DNA of 34,005 nucleotides from DATBDN01 sp036269895 (GTDB taxonomy: Bacteria > Actinomycetota > Thermoleophilia > Solirubrobacterales > Thermoleophilaceae). A program made the position numbers and the translations under genes. Position 1 is the stretch's first letter; the number at the start of each line of letters is the position of its first letter. The stretch covers positions 1-34,005 of the forward strand of contig DATBDN010000236.1 of the NCBI GenBank assembly GCA_036269895.1. Direction: 5' to 3'. The notes below the pieces were generated by a model. It searched no databases, was not told where the DNA came from, and was given only the letters and a program-made list of their open reading frames with translations. Positions 18,066 through 26,931 of the stretch are shown one piece after another.

Positions 18066-18071
18066 AGGGTA
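18066..18071 (-). promoter_or_regulatory. Putative -10 element of the sulfatase gene
   Basis: TACCCT on the minus strand, then CACACA, then TTG 18059. This call and the start-codon call support one another and are therefore not independent evidence. Confidence 0.35.
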
Positions 18072-18112
18072 GTCATCCCGCAACTCATTCTGGGTTGGCT
18101 TGTTAGGGGGGC

Positions 18113-19051
18113 ATGGGGCGCACGAAACTCACTTCGACCATTGCCGCCGTTGCGGCCGGCACGACTCTGTTCGCGGGAGCTGCATCCGCCGCGATCCTCA
18201 ACGGCACGAACCATCGCGACGTGATCCGCGGCACGGCGGACGCCGACGCGATCGACGCGGGGGCCGGCTCGGACCTGGTCCGCGCGCGCGCCGGCAACGA
18301 CACCGTCCTGCTCGGGCGCGGCTTCGACGTCGCCTGGCTCGGCGCCGGCGACGACAACGCGAAGGGCGGTCCGGGTCGCGACTGGATCATCGGCGGGGAC
18401 GGCAACGACACGATCGAGGGCGACGAGGGTGCGGATGCCGTCTTCGGCAACGCCGGCAACGACCACATCGAGGGCTTCAAGGGCGCGGACTTCATCGCCG
18501 GCAACGCGGGTGACGACTACCTGCGCGGCGACATTCCGGGCAACGGGATCGGTGGCCGCGACCGCGTCTTCGGCGGACCAGGCAACGACACGGTCATCGG
18601 CGGCGACTCGCGCGATCGCCTTCATGGCGGCGCCGGCAACGACTCGATCGACGGCGGCAACGGGGGCGACTTCGTTTCCGGTGGCAAGGGCGATGACACG
18701 CTGCACGGCGGCGCGGGCAACGACCGCATCTTCGCCAACCAGGGTCAGGACGAGGTCTTCGGAGACGACGGCAACGACCAGCTCTGGGCGCTGTCGCGCT
18801 ACGACGTGACCGGCAGCCCCGACAACGCCGGCGACACCCTGCACGGCGGCGCCGGCAACGACACCTTCCACACACGCGATGGCGAGCAGGACGTCATCGA
18901 CTGCGGTGAGGGCGACGACAAGGTCATCGCTGACTTCGCCGACATCGTGGACACCTCTTGCGAGACGGTCATTCGCAAGACGCCCAAGTCTCGGGACGAC
19001 GCGGGCGAAAACGCAACGCAGGCTCCTCGCGAGGACAGCAAGGAGCACTAG
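18113..19051 (+). CDS. Secreted RTX (hemolysin-type) calcium-binding repeat protein
   Basis: The 312-aa product has a Sec signal peptide (residues 1-26, ending AGAASA). Roughly fifteen RTX nonapeptides of the form GGxGxDxhx follow, such as GGDGNDTIE, GNAGNDHIE, GGAGNDSID, GGKGDDTLH and GGAGNDRIF, which fold into a calcium-binding parallel beta-roll. The repeats are visible in the DNA as recurring ggcaacgac units. The array closes with DVIDCGEGDDKVIADFADIVDTSCE, here cited by its key residues (the two Cys and the acidic positions), a cap I associate with actinobacterial RTX proteins. A charged, Ser/Lys/Glu-rich tail ends the protein. No catalytic domain is present. ATG 18113 has AGGGGGG directly upstream. 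It is divergent from the sulfatase, and a strong terminator follows. Confidence 0.9.
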   Translation: MGRTKLTSTIAAVAAGTTLFAGAASAAILNGTNHRDVIRGTADADAIDAGAGSDLVRARAGNDTVLLGRGFDVAWLGAGDDNAKGGPGRDWIIGGDGNDTIEGDEGADAVFGNAGNDHIEGFKGADFIAGNAGDDYLRGDIPGNGIGGRDRVFGGPGNDTVIGGDSRDRLHGGAGNDSIDGGNGGDFVSGGKGDDTLHGGAGNDRIFANQGQDEVFGDDGNDQLWALSRYDVTGSPDNAGDTLHGGAGNDTFHTRDGEQDVIDCGEGDDKVIADFADIVDTSCETVIRKTPKSRDDAGENATQAPREDSKEH

Positions 19052-19080
19052 CGAACGCAGTTGCTTCCTCCACCGAAGCG

Positions 19081-19113
19081 GAAACCGGCGCCTGACGGCG
19101 CCGGTTTCTTTTT
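19081..19113 (+). terminator. Intrinsic terminator after the RTX gene
   Basis: A perfect 12-bp stem, GAAACCGGCGCC (19081-19092) paired with GGCGCCGGTTTC (19097-19108), has a TGAC loop and is followed by five T (19109-19113). It begins 30 bases after the RTX stop codon and is the only textbook rho-independent terminator in the window. Confidence 0.93.
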
Positions 19114-19116
19114 CGC

Positions 19117-19122
19117 TACGTT
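19117..19122 (+). promoter_or_regulatory. Putative -10 element of rpe
   Basis: TACGTT starts four bases after the terminator T-tract and is eight bases before ATG 19131. A normally spaced -35 element would therefore fall inside the terminator stem. The abutting GAGGAG (19125-19130) is too close to ATG 19131 to act as a ribosome site for it. Confidence 0.35.
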
Positions 19123-19130
19123 GCGAGGAG

Positions 19131-19808
19131 ATGGAGACGACGCTGCTGCGGGAGCCACGGGTGGCTCCATCGATCCTCTCCGCCGACTTCGCTCAGCTCG
19201 GCCGGCAGGTCGCCGAGGTGATGGACGTCGGTGCGCGCGTCATCCACTGCGACGTCATGGACGGGCACTTCGTCCCGCCGATCACGCTCGGCCCGCTGAT
19301 CGTCGGCTCGCTAGCCGACCAGGTGCACGACGCCGGCGGCATGCTCGACGTGCACCTGATGATCGAGCGGCCGGAGCACCAGATCGCCGAGTTCGCGAAG
19401 GCCGGGGCGGACATGATCAGCCTGCACTGGGAGGCCACACCGCATGTGAACTACGCGCTCAACAAGGTGCGTGAGTCCGGCTGCCTGGCAAGCCTGGCGA
19501 TCAACCCAGCCACGCCCGCCGAGGTCGTCATCGACGTCGCCGGGGACATCGACAACCTGCTCTGCATGACGGTCAATCCCGGCTGGGGCGGCCAAGAGTT
19601 CATCGGGCACTCGATCAAGAGGCTCGAGCGCCTGCGCGGTCTGCTTCCTCCAGGCGTTCCGCTGGAGGTCGACGGTGGTATTGACGCTGACACCGCCCCG
19701 CGCTGCCGCGGCGCGGGTGCAACCCTCTTCGTAGCTGGTTCGGCCGTGTTCGGAAGTGCCGATCCGGGGAAGAAATACAAGGAGATCGCCGACGCGATAG
19801 GAGGGTGA
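19131..19808 (+). CDS. rpe: Ribulose-phosphate 3-epimerase
   Basis: This enzyme interconverts ribulose 5-phosphate and xylulose 5-phosphate in the pentose phosphate pathway. The 225-aa TIM-barrel product has every hallmark: APSILSADF (12-20), metal ligands His39 and Asp41 in HCDVMDGHFVP, His75 in DVHLMIERP, MTVNPGWGGQEF, catalytic/metal Asp171 in EVDGGI, and VAGSAVFG for the phosphate loop. ATG 19131 gives a ten-residue lead before APSIL. GTG 19161, with GGGAG six bases upstream, is a credible shorter start. The gene follows the RTX terminator closely and runs into acs: the acs Shine-Dalgarno AGGAGG (19799-19804) lies in the last rpe codons. Confidence 0.95.
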   Translation: METTLLREPRVAPSILSADFAQLGRQVAEVMDVGARVIHCDVMDGHFVPPITLGPLIVGSLADQVHDAGGMLDVHLMIERPEHQIAEFAKAGADMISLHWEATPHVNYALNKVRESGCLASLAINPATPAEVVIDVAGDIDNLLCMTVNPGWGGQEFIGHSIKRLERLRGLLPPGVPLEVDGGIDADTAPRCRGAGATLFVAGSAVFGSADPGKKYKEIADAIGG

Positions 19809-19810
19809 AA

Positions 19811-21784
<1,974 letters not shown>

Positions 21785-21795
21785 CCGCGCCGCAA

Positions 21796-23139
21796 TCAGT
21801 GCGGGGCCGTGTCCTGATCCGCTGTCCCGGCGGCCTCAGGCGCGGTCGCCGCGTACTGCGCCTCGTCCATGCCCAGCGCCGTCACCGTCAGATCGGCGAA
21901 CAGATCCCCGCGCGGGATGTCCGCGGTGGTGTACGGGTTGCCGTCGCGGCGATCCAGCACCGACAGCGTGCCGATCGGCGTGCTTCCCCGCTTCAGCGGG
22001 ATCACAAGCATCGTGTAGGGGACATAGCCGGTCCCGGCCGCGATCTGCGCCTGGAAGCGCGGGTCGTTGCGACAGTCGGGCACGGCGAGGCCGTCGCCGG
22101 TCTGGATGACGGCGCCCGAAAGGCCCTTTCCGTGAGGCAGCCGGACACCGACGATCTCGTTTGCGCCAGGACCCCACGACGCTTGGTACACGAGCTCGCG
22201 CGTAACCGGGTCGACGAGCGCGATCGAGCAGGCGGCGGCTCCGAACACGCCCGCGGCCGTCTTGACGATCGCCGCGAACATCTTGCCCTCGGCGTCCGAA
22301 CGGTCGACGGCCGTAAGCGCAAGCGACTCGCCCTTTCCCTCCGCCAGTGGGATCCCGAGGGCGTTCGCGAACGCGGCACATGAGGACGTGCGCCGTTCCG
22401 GCAGCAGCTCGAGAGCGTCCTCGAGACAGCGCTCGAGACCTTCGGTTGCGCCGGGAACAACGGAGGTGAGCCGCGCGGGTTCGCCGTACACAGGCGGCTT
22501 GCCCGTCAAGAGTGTCCAGAGTGTCGCGGCCAGGCCGTATACGTCGGAGCGCGGCGACACGGTGCCGCCCGCGAACACCTCCGGCGCCATGTAGCGCGGC
22601 GTCCCGATCCCCACCGTGCCATGGTCGACCTGCTCGTGCTCGCCGATCTGGCGCGCGATACCGAAGTCGACGAGCACCACGCCCTCGGGATCGGGCGCAT
22701 CGATCACGTTGGCGGGCTTCACGTCGCGGTGCACGATTTGCTGGTCGTGCACGTACTCCAGCGCCTCGCAAGCCTGACGCGTGTACTCGATCGCCTCGTC
22801 GACGGGCAGCCCGGGATTGCCACGCTCTTTCAGAATCGTCCCCAGGTCCTTGCCCTGAATCAACTCCATGACCAAGTAGACGCCTGTCGGATGCGTGAAG
22901 TAGTCCACGACGTTTACAACACCCGGGTGGTTCAGCGTCGACAGCAGGCGGGCCTCGATCTCAAACCGGGCGACGTGGCGCGTGTCGAGCAGACGCTTGA
23001 TTGCCACCGGCGTGCCGTCGATCGTCTTGTGCGCCCGGTAGACGGCACCCATGGAGCCGGCCGACAATGGCGCCTCGATCGTGTAGTCCTCGAGCTCCGT
23101 CCCGTCGGCGAACTCGACCGCCGAGAACGCATCCTGCAT
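21796..23139 (-). CDS. Serine/threonine protein kinase with C-terminal GAF domain
   Basis: The 447-aa protein is soluble, with no membrane segment and no PASTA repeats. The kinase domain (about 15-260) has a glycine loop LSAGSMGAVYRA, in which the first Gly of GxGxxG is Ser26. Catalytic Lys48 (VAIKRLL), the alphaC Glu, HRDVKPAN with Asp139, DFG with Asp158, and GTPRYMAPE are all intact, so activity is expected. A GAF domain (about 275-430) follows, with LPHGKGLSGAVIQTGDGLAVPD and GTLSVLDRRDGNPYT, typical of ligand-binding or redox-sensing GAF folds. ATG 23139 is exactly six bases after a TAAGCT hexamer. The gene is divergent from DUF3307 by only 28 bases and next to a CHASE2 cyclase, so a shared signalling role is plausible but not shown. 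Confidence 0.92.
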   Translation of the reverse strand: MQDAFSAVEFADGTELEDYTIEAPLSAGSMGAVYRAHKTIDGTPVAIKRLLDTRHVARFEIEARLLSTLNHPGVVNVVDYFTHPTGVYLVMELIQGKDLGTILKERGNPGLPVDEAIEYTRQACEALEYVHDQQIVHRDVKPANVIDAPDPEGVVLVDFGIARQIGEHEQVDHGTVGIGTPRYMAPEVFAGGTVSPRSDVYGLAATLWTLLTGKPPVYGEPARLTSVVPGATEGLERCLEDALELLPERRTSSCAAFANALGIPLAEGKGESLALTAVDRSDAEGKMFAAIVKTAAGVFGAAACSIALVDPVTRELVYQASWGPGANEIVGVRLPHGKGLSGAVIQTGDGLAVPDCRNDPRFQAQIAAGTGYVPYTMLVIPLKRGSTPIGTLSVLDRRDGNPYTTADIPRGDLFADLTVTALGMDEAQYAATAPEAAGTADQDTAPH

Positions 23140-23145
23140 CCGGCC

Positions 23146-23151
23146 AGCTTA
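23146..23151 (-). promoter_or_regulatory. Putative -10 element of the kinase-GAF gene
   Basis: TAAGCT on the minus strand, then six bases, then ATG 23139. It is back to back with the plus-strand TAGGGT at 23156-23161, with only four bases between them. Confidence 0.5.
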
Positions 23152-23155
23152 GGGA

Positions 23156-23161
23156 TAGGGT
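23156..23161 (+). promoter_or_regulatory. Putative -10 element of the DUF3307-cyclase-cupin operon
   Basis: TAGGGT, then six bases, then GTG 23168. Its -35 region would lie in the first codons of the divergent kinase gene. No clear -35 hexamer is seen there. Confidence 0.5.
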
Positions 23162-23167
23162 GAGGCG

Positions 23168-23560
23168 GTGCGCTGGGAAGAAGTGTTCGCGGTCTTCGTC
23201 GTATGCCATCTGGCCGGCGACTTTCTCCTGCAAACGGACTGGCAGGCGACGAACAAGCGCGGCGGGCTCTCCGGCGACCATGACGCGCGCCGCGCACTCC
23301 TCTCGCACGTGGCCGTTTACACGCTGGTCTTCATTCCCGCCGTGATCTGGATCGCGGCCGAGAAGTCGGCCCTCGCCGTGGCATTGCCGGCGGTGATATT
23401 CATTCCGCATCTCGTGCAGGACGACGCCCGTGTCCTCGCGGCTTGGAACCGCGCCGTGAAACGCACCACGTTCCCCCCAGGCGATCCGGTCTACATGGCC
23501 GTCGACCAGTCCTTCCACGTCCTCTTCCTCTTCGGGACCGCGCTGCTCGTCTTTCTATGA
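23168..23560 (+). CDS. DUF3307 family membrane protein
   Basis: The 130-aa protein has the DUF3307 opening CHLAGDFLLQTDWQATNKRGG, here described by its core HLxGDFxLQTDW. Further histidine-containing helices (LLSHVAVYTLVFIPAVIW, IPHLVQDD, DQSFHVLFLFGTALLVF) follow. Three or four membrane segments carry conserved polar residues (His, Asp, Gln). The biochemical function of the family is unknown. Start GTG 23168 is six bases after TAGGGT. The stop overlaps the cyclase ATG (ATGA at 23557-23560), so it is coupled to the adenylate cyclase, which is the best clue to its role. Confidence 0.85.
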   Translation: MRWEEVFAVFVVCHLAGDFLLQTDWQATNKRGGLSGDHDARRALLSHVAVYTLVFIPAVIWIAAEKSALAVALPAVIFIPHLVQDDARVLAAWNRAVKRTTFPPGDPVYMAVDQSFHVLFLFGTALLVFL

Positions 23561-25443
23561 GACGCGAACGGCTCCGCACCGTCCTCTTCCTGCTGGTCGG
23601 GGCCGCTGCAGTGGTGATCACGCTGGCGCTCTACCTGGCCCCGCGCTGGAAGCCGGTGAAGGAGGCGTTCGCGTCCACGACCGTGCTCGAGGACAAGTCC
23701 GTCGACGCGCGTTTCGCCATCCGCGGCAACAAGAAGCCGCCGTCGGACCTGGTGGTGGTCGGCATCGACGACACCACCTTCCAGGACCTGCAGCAGCGCT
23801 GGCCGTTCCGCCGCAGCTACCACGCGCGCGTCATCGACCGCCTTAGAAGGGACGGCGCGAAGCTGATCGTCTTCGACGTCCAGTTCACGGAGCCGCAGGG
23901 CGACACCAACCAGGACATCAAGGACGACAACGCGCTGCTGCTCGCGTGTCGCAGGGCCGGCAACTGCGTCATGGCCTCGACCGAGTTCAACGCCGCGGGC
24001 CAGTCAACCGTGTTCGGCGGCCCAGCCGGCCAAAAGTTCGCGCGGACCGTCGTGGGAAACGGCAACGTGCTGACCGATCCCGACGGCGTGATCAGGCGCA
24101 TCTACTACAAGCAGCAGCACGTCAAGCCTCTCGGCGTCGTCGCATACGAGCGACTGACCGGGAAGAAGGTCACGCGCAGCGACCTGGGCCGCGACACGAC
24201 GTACGTCGACTATGCCGGGCCGGGCGGGACGATCAAGCGCATCTCCTACTCGCACGTCTGCCCCGGCTGCGGCCAGACCTCGCACAACCGGCCGATCAGG
24301 ATCCCGCAGGCGCCTCCCGGCTACTTCAAGGGCAAGATCGTGGTGGTCGGCCCGGTCGCGCCGTCGCTTCAGGACATCCACGAGACGCCATACGACGCCG
24401 TCATGCCGGGAGCCGAGTACCAGGCGAACGTGCTACAGACGGCGCGCGACGGCTTCCCTTTGCACGACTCGCCGACCTGGCTGGACATCGTCTTGATCGT
24501 CGTGCTCGGCTTGGTGCCGGCACTCGCGAGCATCCGCGTGCGCCTGTGGGGAATCGTCGTGGCGATCGCCGTCGGGATCGTCTACACGCTGATCGCCCAA
24601 GTCGCGTTCGACAACGGGACGGTCATGTCGTTCACGTATCCGGTCGGCGCGCTGTTCCTGTCATCGGTCGGCTCATTGGCCGTCCACTACGTGACGGAGG
24701 CGTTCGAACGCCAGCGGGTCCGCGACGTGTTCAGCCGCTTCGTGCCCGAGTCGGTGGTCGGCGACGTGCTGGAAGAGAGCGACGGAGCGCGGCTCGGCGG
24801 CGTCGGCCGCCACGCGACCGTCATGTTCAGTGACCTGCGCGGGTTCACGTCGTTCGCCGAGCAGTTCGCGCCCGACCAGGTGATACGCATCCTGAACCGC
24901 TACCTGACCGCGATGGTGGACGACGCGATCATCCCGAACGGTGGCACGCTCGTCGACTACATGGGCGACGGGATCATGGCGGTCTTCGGCGCTCCGATCG
25001 AGATGCCGGACCACGCGGACCATGCCTTGGCAGCCGCCCGCGCGAAGCTGCACGAGCTCGAGAAGTTCAACCAGTGGATACGCGCCGAGTACGGACTCGA
25101 GAAGAGCTTCCGGATGGGCATCGGGCTGAACTCGGGCGAGGTCATGTCGGGCAACGTCGGATCCGAGAAGCGCCTCGCCTACACGGCTATCGGCGACACG
25201 ACGAACACCGCGGCGCGATTGGAGGGCATGACGAAGGGCACCGACTACATGCTGCTGATGGCGGAGTCGACGAAGAGCGCGCTCAGCACGGCGCCCAGCG
25301 ATCTGACGCCCGTCGGCGAGCACGAGATCCGCGGGCGCGTCGAGAAGCTCTCGCTCTGGTCGGTCGAGGAGTCCCGGAAGACGAAAGAAGACGGCGGCTC
25401 GTTCGCGTCAGTCGCGGAAGGCCGTACATTGGCGGACAAATGA
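23557..25443 (+). CDS. CHASE2-domain adenylate/guanylate cyclase (class III)
   Basis: The 628-aa product begins with an N-terminal membrane anchor (10-28). An extracytoplasmic CHASE2 sensor (about 35-300; VVVGIDDTTFQDLQQRWPF, LIVFDVQF, KIVVVGPVA) follows. Three membrane helices (about 307-378) lead to a class III cyclase domain (about 415-600). Metal-binding Asp426 (MFSDLRGFTSF) and Asp471 (DYMGDGIMAVFG), purine-selecting Lys538 and Asp547 (GSEKRLAYTAIGDTTN), and transition-state Asn550 and Arg554 are all present. It should be active and, from Lys/Asp, make cAMP. The sensor domain has a CPGCG motif at 235-239. ATG 23557 overlaps the DUF3307 stop, and the stop overlaps the cupin ATG (ATGA at 25440-25443). 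Confidence 0.93.
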   Translation: MRRERLRTVLFLLVGAAAVVITLALYLAPRWKPVKEAFASTTVLEDKSVDARFAIRGNKKPPSDLVVVGIDDTTFQDLQQRWPFRRSYHARVIDRLRRDGAKLIVFDVQFTEPQGDTNQDIKDDNALLLACRRAGNCVMASTEFNAAGQSTVFGGPAGQKFARTVVGNGNVLTDPDGVIRRIYYKQQHVKPLGVVAYERLTGKKVTRSDLGRDTTYVDYAGPGGTIKRISYSHVCPGCGQTSHNRPIRIPQAPPGYFKGKIVVVGPVAPSLQDIHETPYDAVMPGAEYQANVLQTARDGFPLHDSPTWLDIVLIVVLGLVPALASIRVRLWGIVVAIAVGIVYTLIAQVAFDNGTVMSFTYPVGALFLSSVGSLAVHYVTEAFERQRVRDVFSRFVPESVVGDVLEESDGARLGGVGRHATVMFSDLRGFTSFAEQFAPDQVIRILNRYLTAMVDDAIIPNGGTLVDYMGDGIMAVFGAPIEMPDHADHALAAARAKLHELEKFNQWIRAEYGLEKSFRMGIGLNSGEVMSGNVGSEKRLAYTAIGDTTNTAARLEGMTKGTDYMLLMAESTKSALSTAPSDLTPVGEHEIRGRVEKLSLWSVEESRKTKEDGGSFASVAEGRTLADK

Positions 25444-25838
25444 GCGCCTACACGAAGCTGAACCTGGCGGAAGAGGTCGACGACATGGCGACGGGGCGCA
25501 TGCCTCCTGGTATCGAGGCGCACTTCGCACGACAGGCACTCGAACTCGAGAAGTCCGGCGTGACCTACTACAAGCTCGGGCCCGACTTCCACCCACCGTT
25601 CGGCCACCGGCACGCCGAGCAGGAAGAGGTCTACGTGCTGATCTCGGGCAGCGCGATCGTGAAGGTCGCAGACGACGAGGTCGAGATGCGCGCCCTCGAC
25701 GCCATTCGTCTGGCGCCTGACGCCGAGCGTGCGCTCAAGGCCGGACCCGAGGGCTGCGAGTTGATCGCCTTTGGGGCGCCCAAGACCGAGGGGCAGGACG
25801 CCGAGATGCTTCCGGGCTGGTGGCCCGAGTCGGACTAA
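25440..25838 (+). CDS. Cupin-domain protein
   Basis: The 132-aa single-domain beta-barrel has cupin motif 1 as PPFGHRHAEQEEVYVLISG, with metal-ligand-type His, His and Glu, and a second motif that is less typical (LAPDAERALKAG, no obvious second-site histidine). The ending GWWPESD resembles that of the cupin at 29679-30074. The function cannot be specified. Translation is coupled to the cyclase by ATGA, so it may respond to or modify the same signal. The stop TAA shares bases with the TAG stop of the convergent membrane protein (25835). Confidence 0.8.
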   Translation: MSAYTKLNLAEEVDDMATGRMPPGIEAHFARQALELEKSGVTYYKLGPDFHPPFGHRHAEQEEVYVLISGSAIVKVADDEVEMRALDAIRLAPDAERALKAGPEGCELIAFGAPKTEGQDAEMLPGWWPESD

Positions 25839-26692
25839 CGGCGGGCCTTCCTCTTCTTTCGCTTGCGCGAGGTGCTTGGGTTTGGGCTCGCGCTCGCCGC
25901 TTCGGGCAGTGGCTGCGGCTCGCCCGCGCCTTCGTCTTCGTGCTCGCCTTCGCCTTCGGGCGCCGGGCCAAGGCCGCGGCGCTGAGGGCTGGGCCACGCG
26001 ATCGCCTCGCCGCTCTCCCACGCCGGCCCCCGGCCGCCGGGCCACTTGTCGATGAAGAGCGCGCCGAGCGCGAGCAGCCAGAACAGCTGGATGATCGGCG
26101 ATGCGATCAGCGGCAGCACGAACAGCGCACCCAGAATCACCCCGAGCACACCCATGAAGCGGCTCAGCAGGCCTGCGCGCATGGCGTTGAGGCTGACCAG
26201 GATCGTCGCCAGCCCGGTCGCGATCGACGCGGCCAGCGACAGCCCGGCGACGGCCGTGGTCGCGCTGCGGAGCACATCCTCCGCGTGCTTGTTCGTCTTC
26301 ACCGTGCCCGACAGGAACGCGTCGGCCGCGTGCGCCTGGCGGAACTGGAACCAGACCGAGCAGATCGCGAACAGGATCGGGCCGGCCAAGATCAGGATCC
26401 GTGCGACCGCTGGCAACTCCTTCCGCCGGAAGCGCGTCGCCTTGTACAGGTACAGCAGCGGCGGGATGAACGCCAGCATCGCGATGCCGGTCAGAGCGCC
26501 CGAGATGACGAAGGCGCTCTTGTGCGCCTTGACGTCGGGCAGGAACTGCTTGACGTTGTCGGCGCCGTGCGGGAGCCCCGCGACGCGGTAGATGAGCGAG
26601 GCGATGATCAGCGCCGCTGCGCCCCAGGCCGCGTATGCCGCGAGCCGTCCGGCCCGGGCCTCCCACTCGAGCTGTGCCTGCTTCTCGTCCAC
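25835..26692 (-). CDS. Hypothetical six-helix membrane protein with charged C-terminal tail
   Basis: The 285-aa product is not recognised. Hydrophobic segments lie near residues 18-39, 60-82, 97-115, 143-168, 177-198 and 200-219. The cytoplasmic loops are Arg/Lys-rich. After residue about 225 comes a disordered tail, first acidic (EGEGEHEDEGAGE), then proline/serine-rich, and ending in a dense basic run (RKRKKRKARR). Such a tail could bind nucleic acid, anionic lipid or ribosome, but that is speculation. Start GTG 26692 is three bases after the stop of the 71-aa gene upstream, so the two are an operon. It could be a DUF4386-like protein, but I cannot confirm this. Confidence 0.75.
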   Translation of the reverse strand: MDEKQAQLEWEARAGRLAAYAAWGAAALIIASLIYRVAGLPHGADNVKQFLPDVKAHKSAFVISGALTGIAMLAFIPPLLYLYKATRFRRKELPAVARILILAGPILFAICSVWFQFRQAHAADAFLSGTVKTNKHAEDVLRSATTAVAGLSLAASIATGLATILVSLNAMRAGLLSRFMGVLGVILGALFVLPLIASPIIQLFWLLALGALFIDKWPGGRGPAWESGEAIAWPSPQRRGLGPAPEGEGEHEDEGAGEPQPLPEAASASPNPSTSRKRKKRKARR

Positions 26693-26695
26693 GGT

Positions 26696-26911
26696 CTACT
26701 CCTGCGCCGCTCCGCGGGGCGACTCGCCGCCCACGGAGACTGTGTCATTGGCCTCGACCTGGGCCGGGTAGTACTCCGGGTCGTCCGGCTCGACGACCCG
26801 CGAAACACGCTCGCCCGCCGCCAGCACCAGGTTCAGCGCAGGCGCCGCCAGGCGGATCAGGGTCTCGACGCGCTCGCGCGTGCGTATCTGCTCGGCTGAG
26901 AGCTTTGCCAC
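26696..26911 (-). CDS. Hypothetical small protein (71 aa)
   Basis: The product is not recognised. The first half is a predicted amphipathic helix (KLSAEQIRTRERVETLIRLA) running into a short hydrophobic stretch (APALNLVLAAG). The second half is acidic and rich in Pro/Glu/Asp (VVEPDDPEYYPAQVE). GTG 26911 follows TAGGCT (26921-26926) by nine bases. It lies between an SDR gene 20 bases upstream and the membrane protein three bases downstream, all on the minus strand, so it may belong to either unit. Confidence 0.6.
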   Translation of the reverse strand: MAKLSAEQIRTRERVETLIRLAAPALNLVLAAGERVSRVVEPDDPEYYPAQVEANDTVSVGGESPRGAAQE

Positions 26912-26931
26912 GGCTCTGCGAGCCTACCGGG

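Noticed and set aside
18113..19051. Repetitive ggcaacgac units that could look like a DNA repeat array or CRISPR.
   Set aside because: The repeats are in frame, of nine-residue period and imperfect, and fully explained by RTX nonapeptides.
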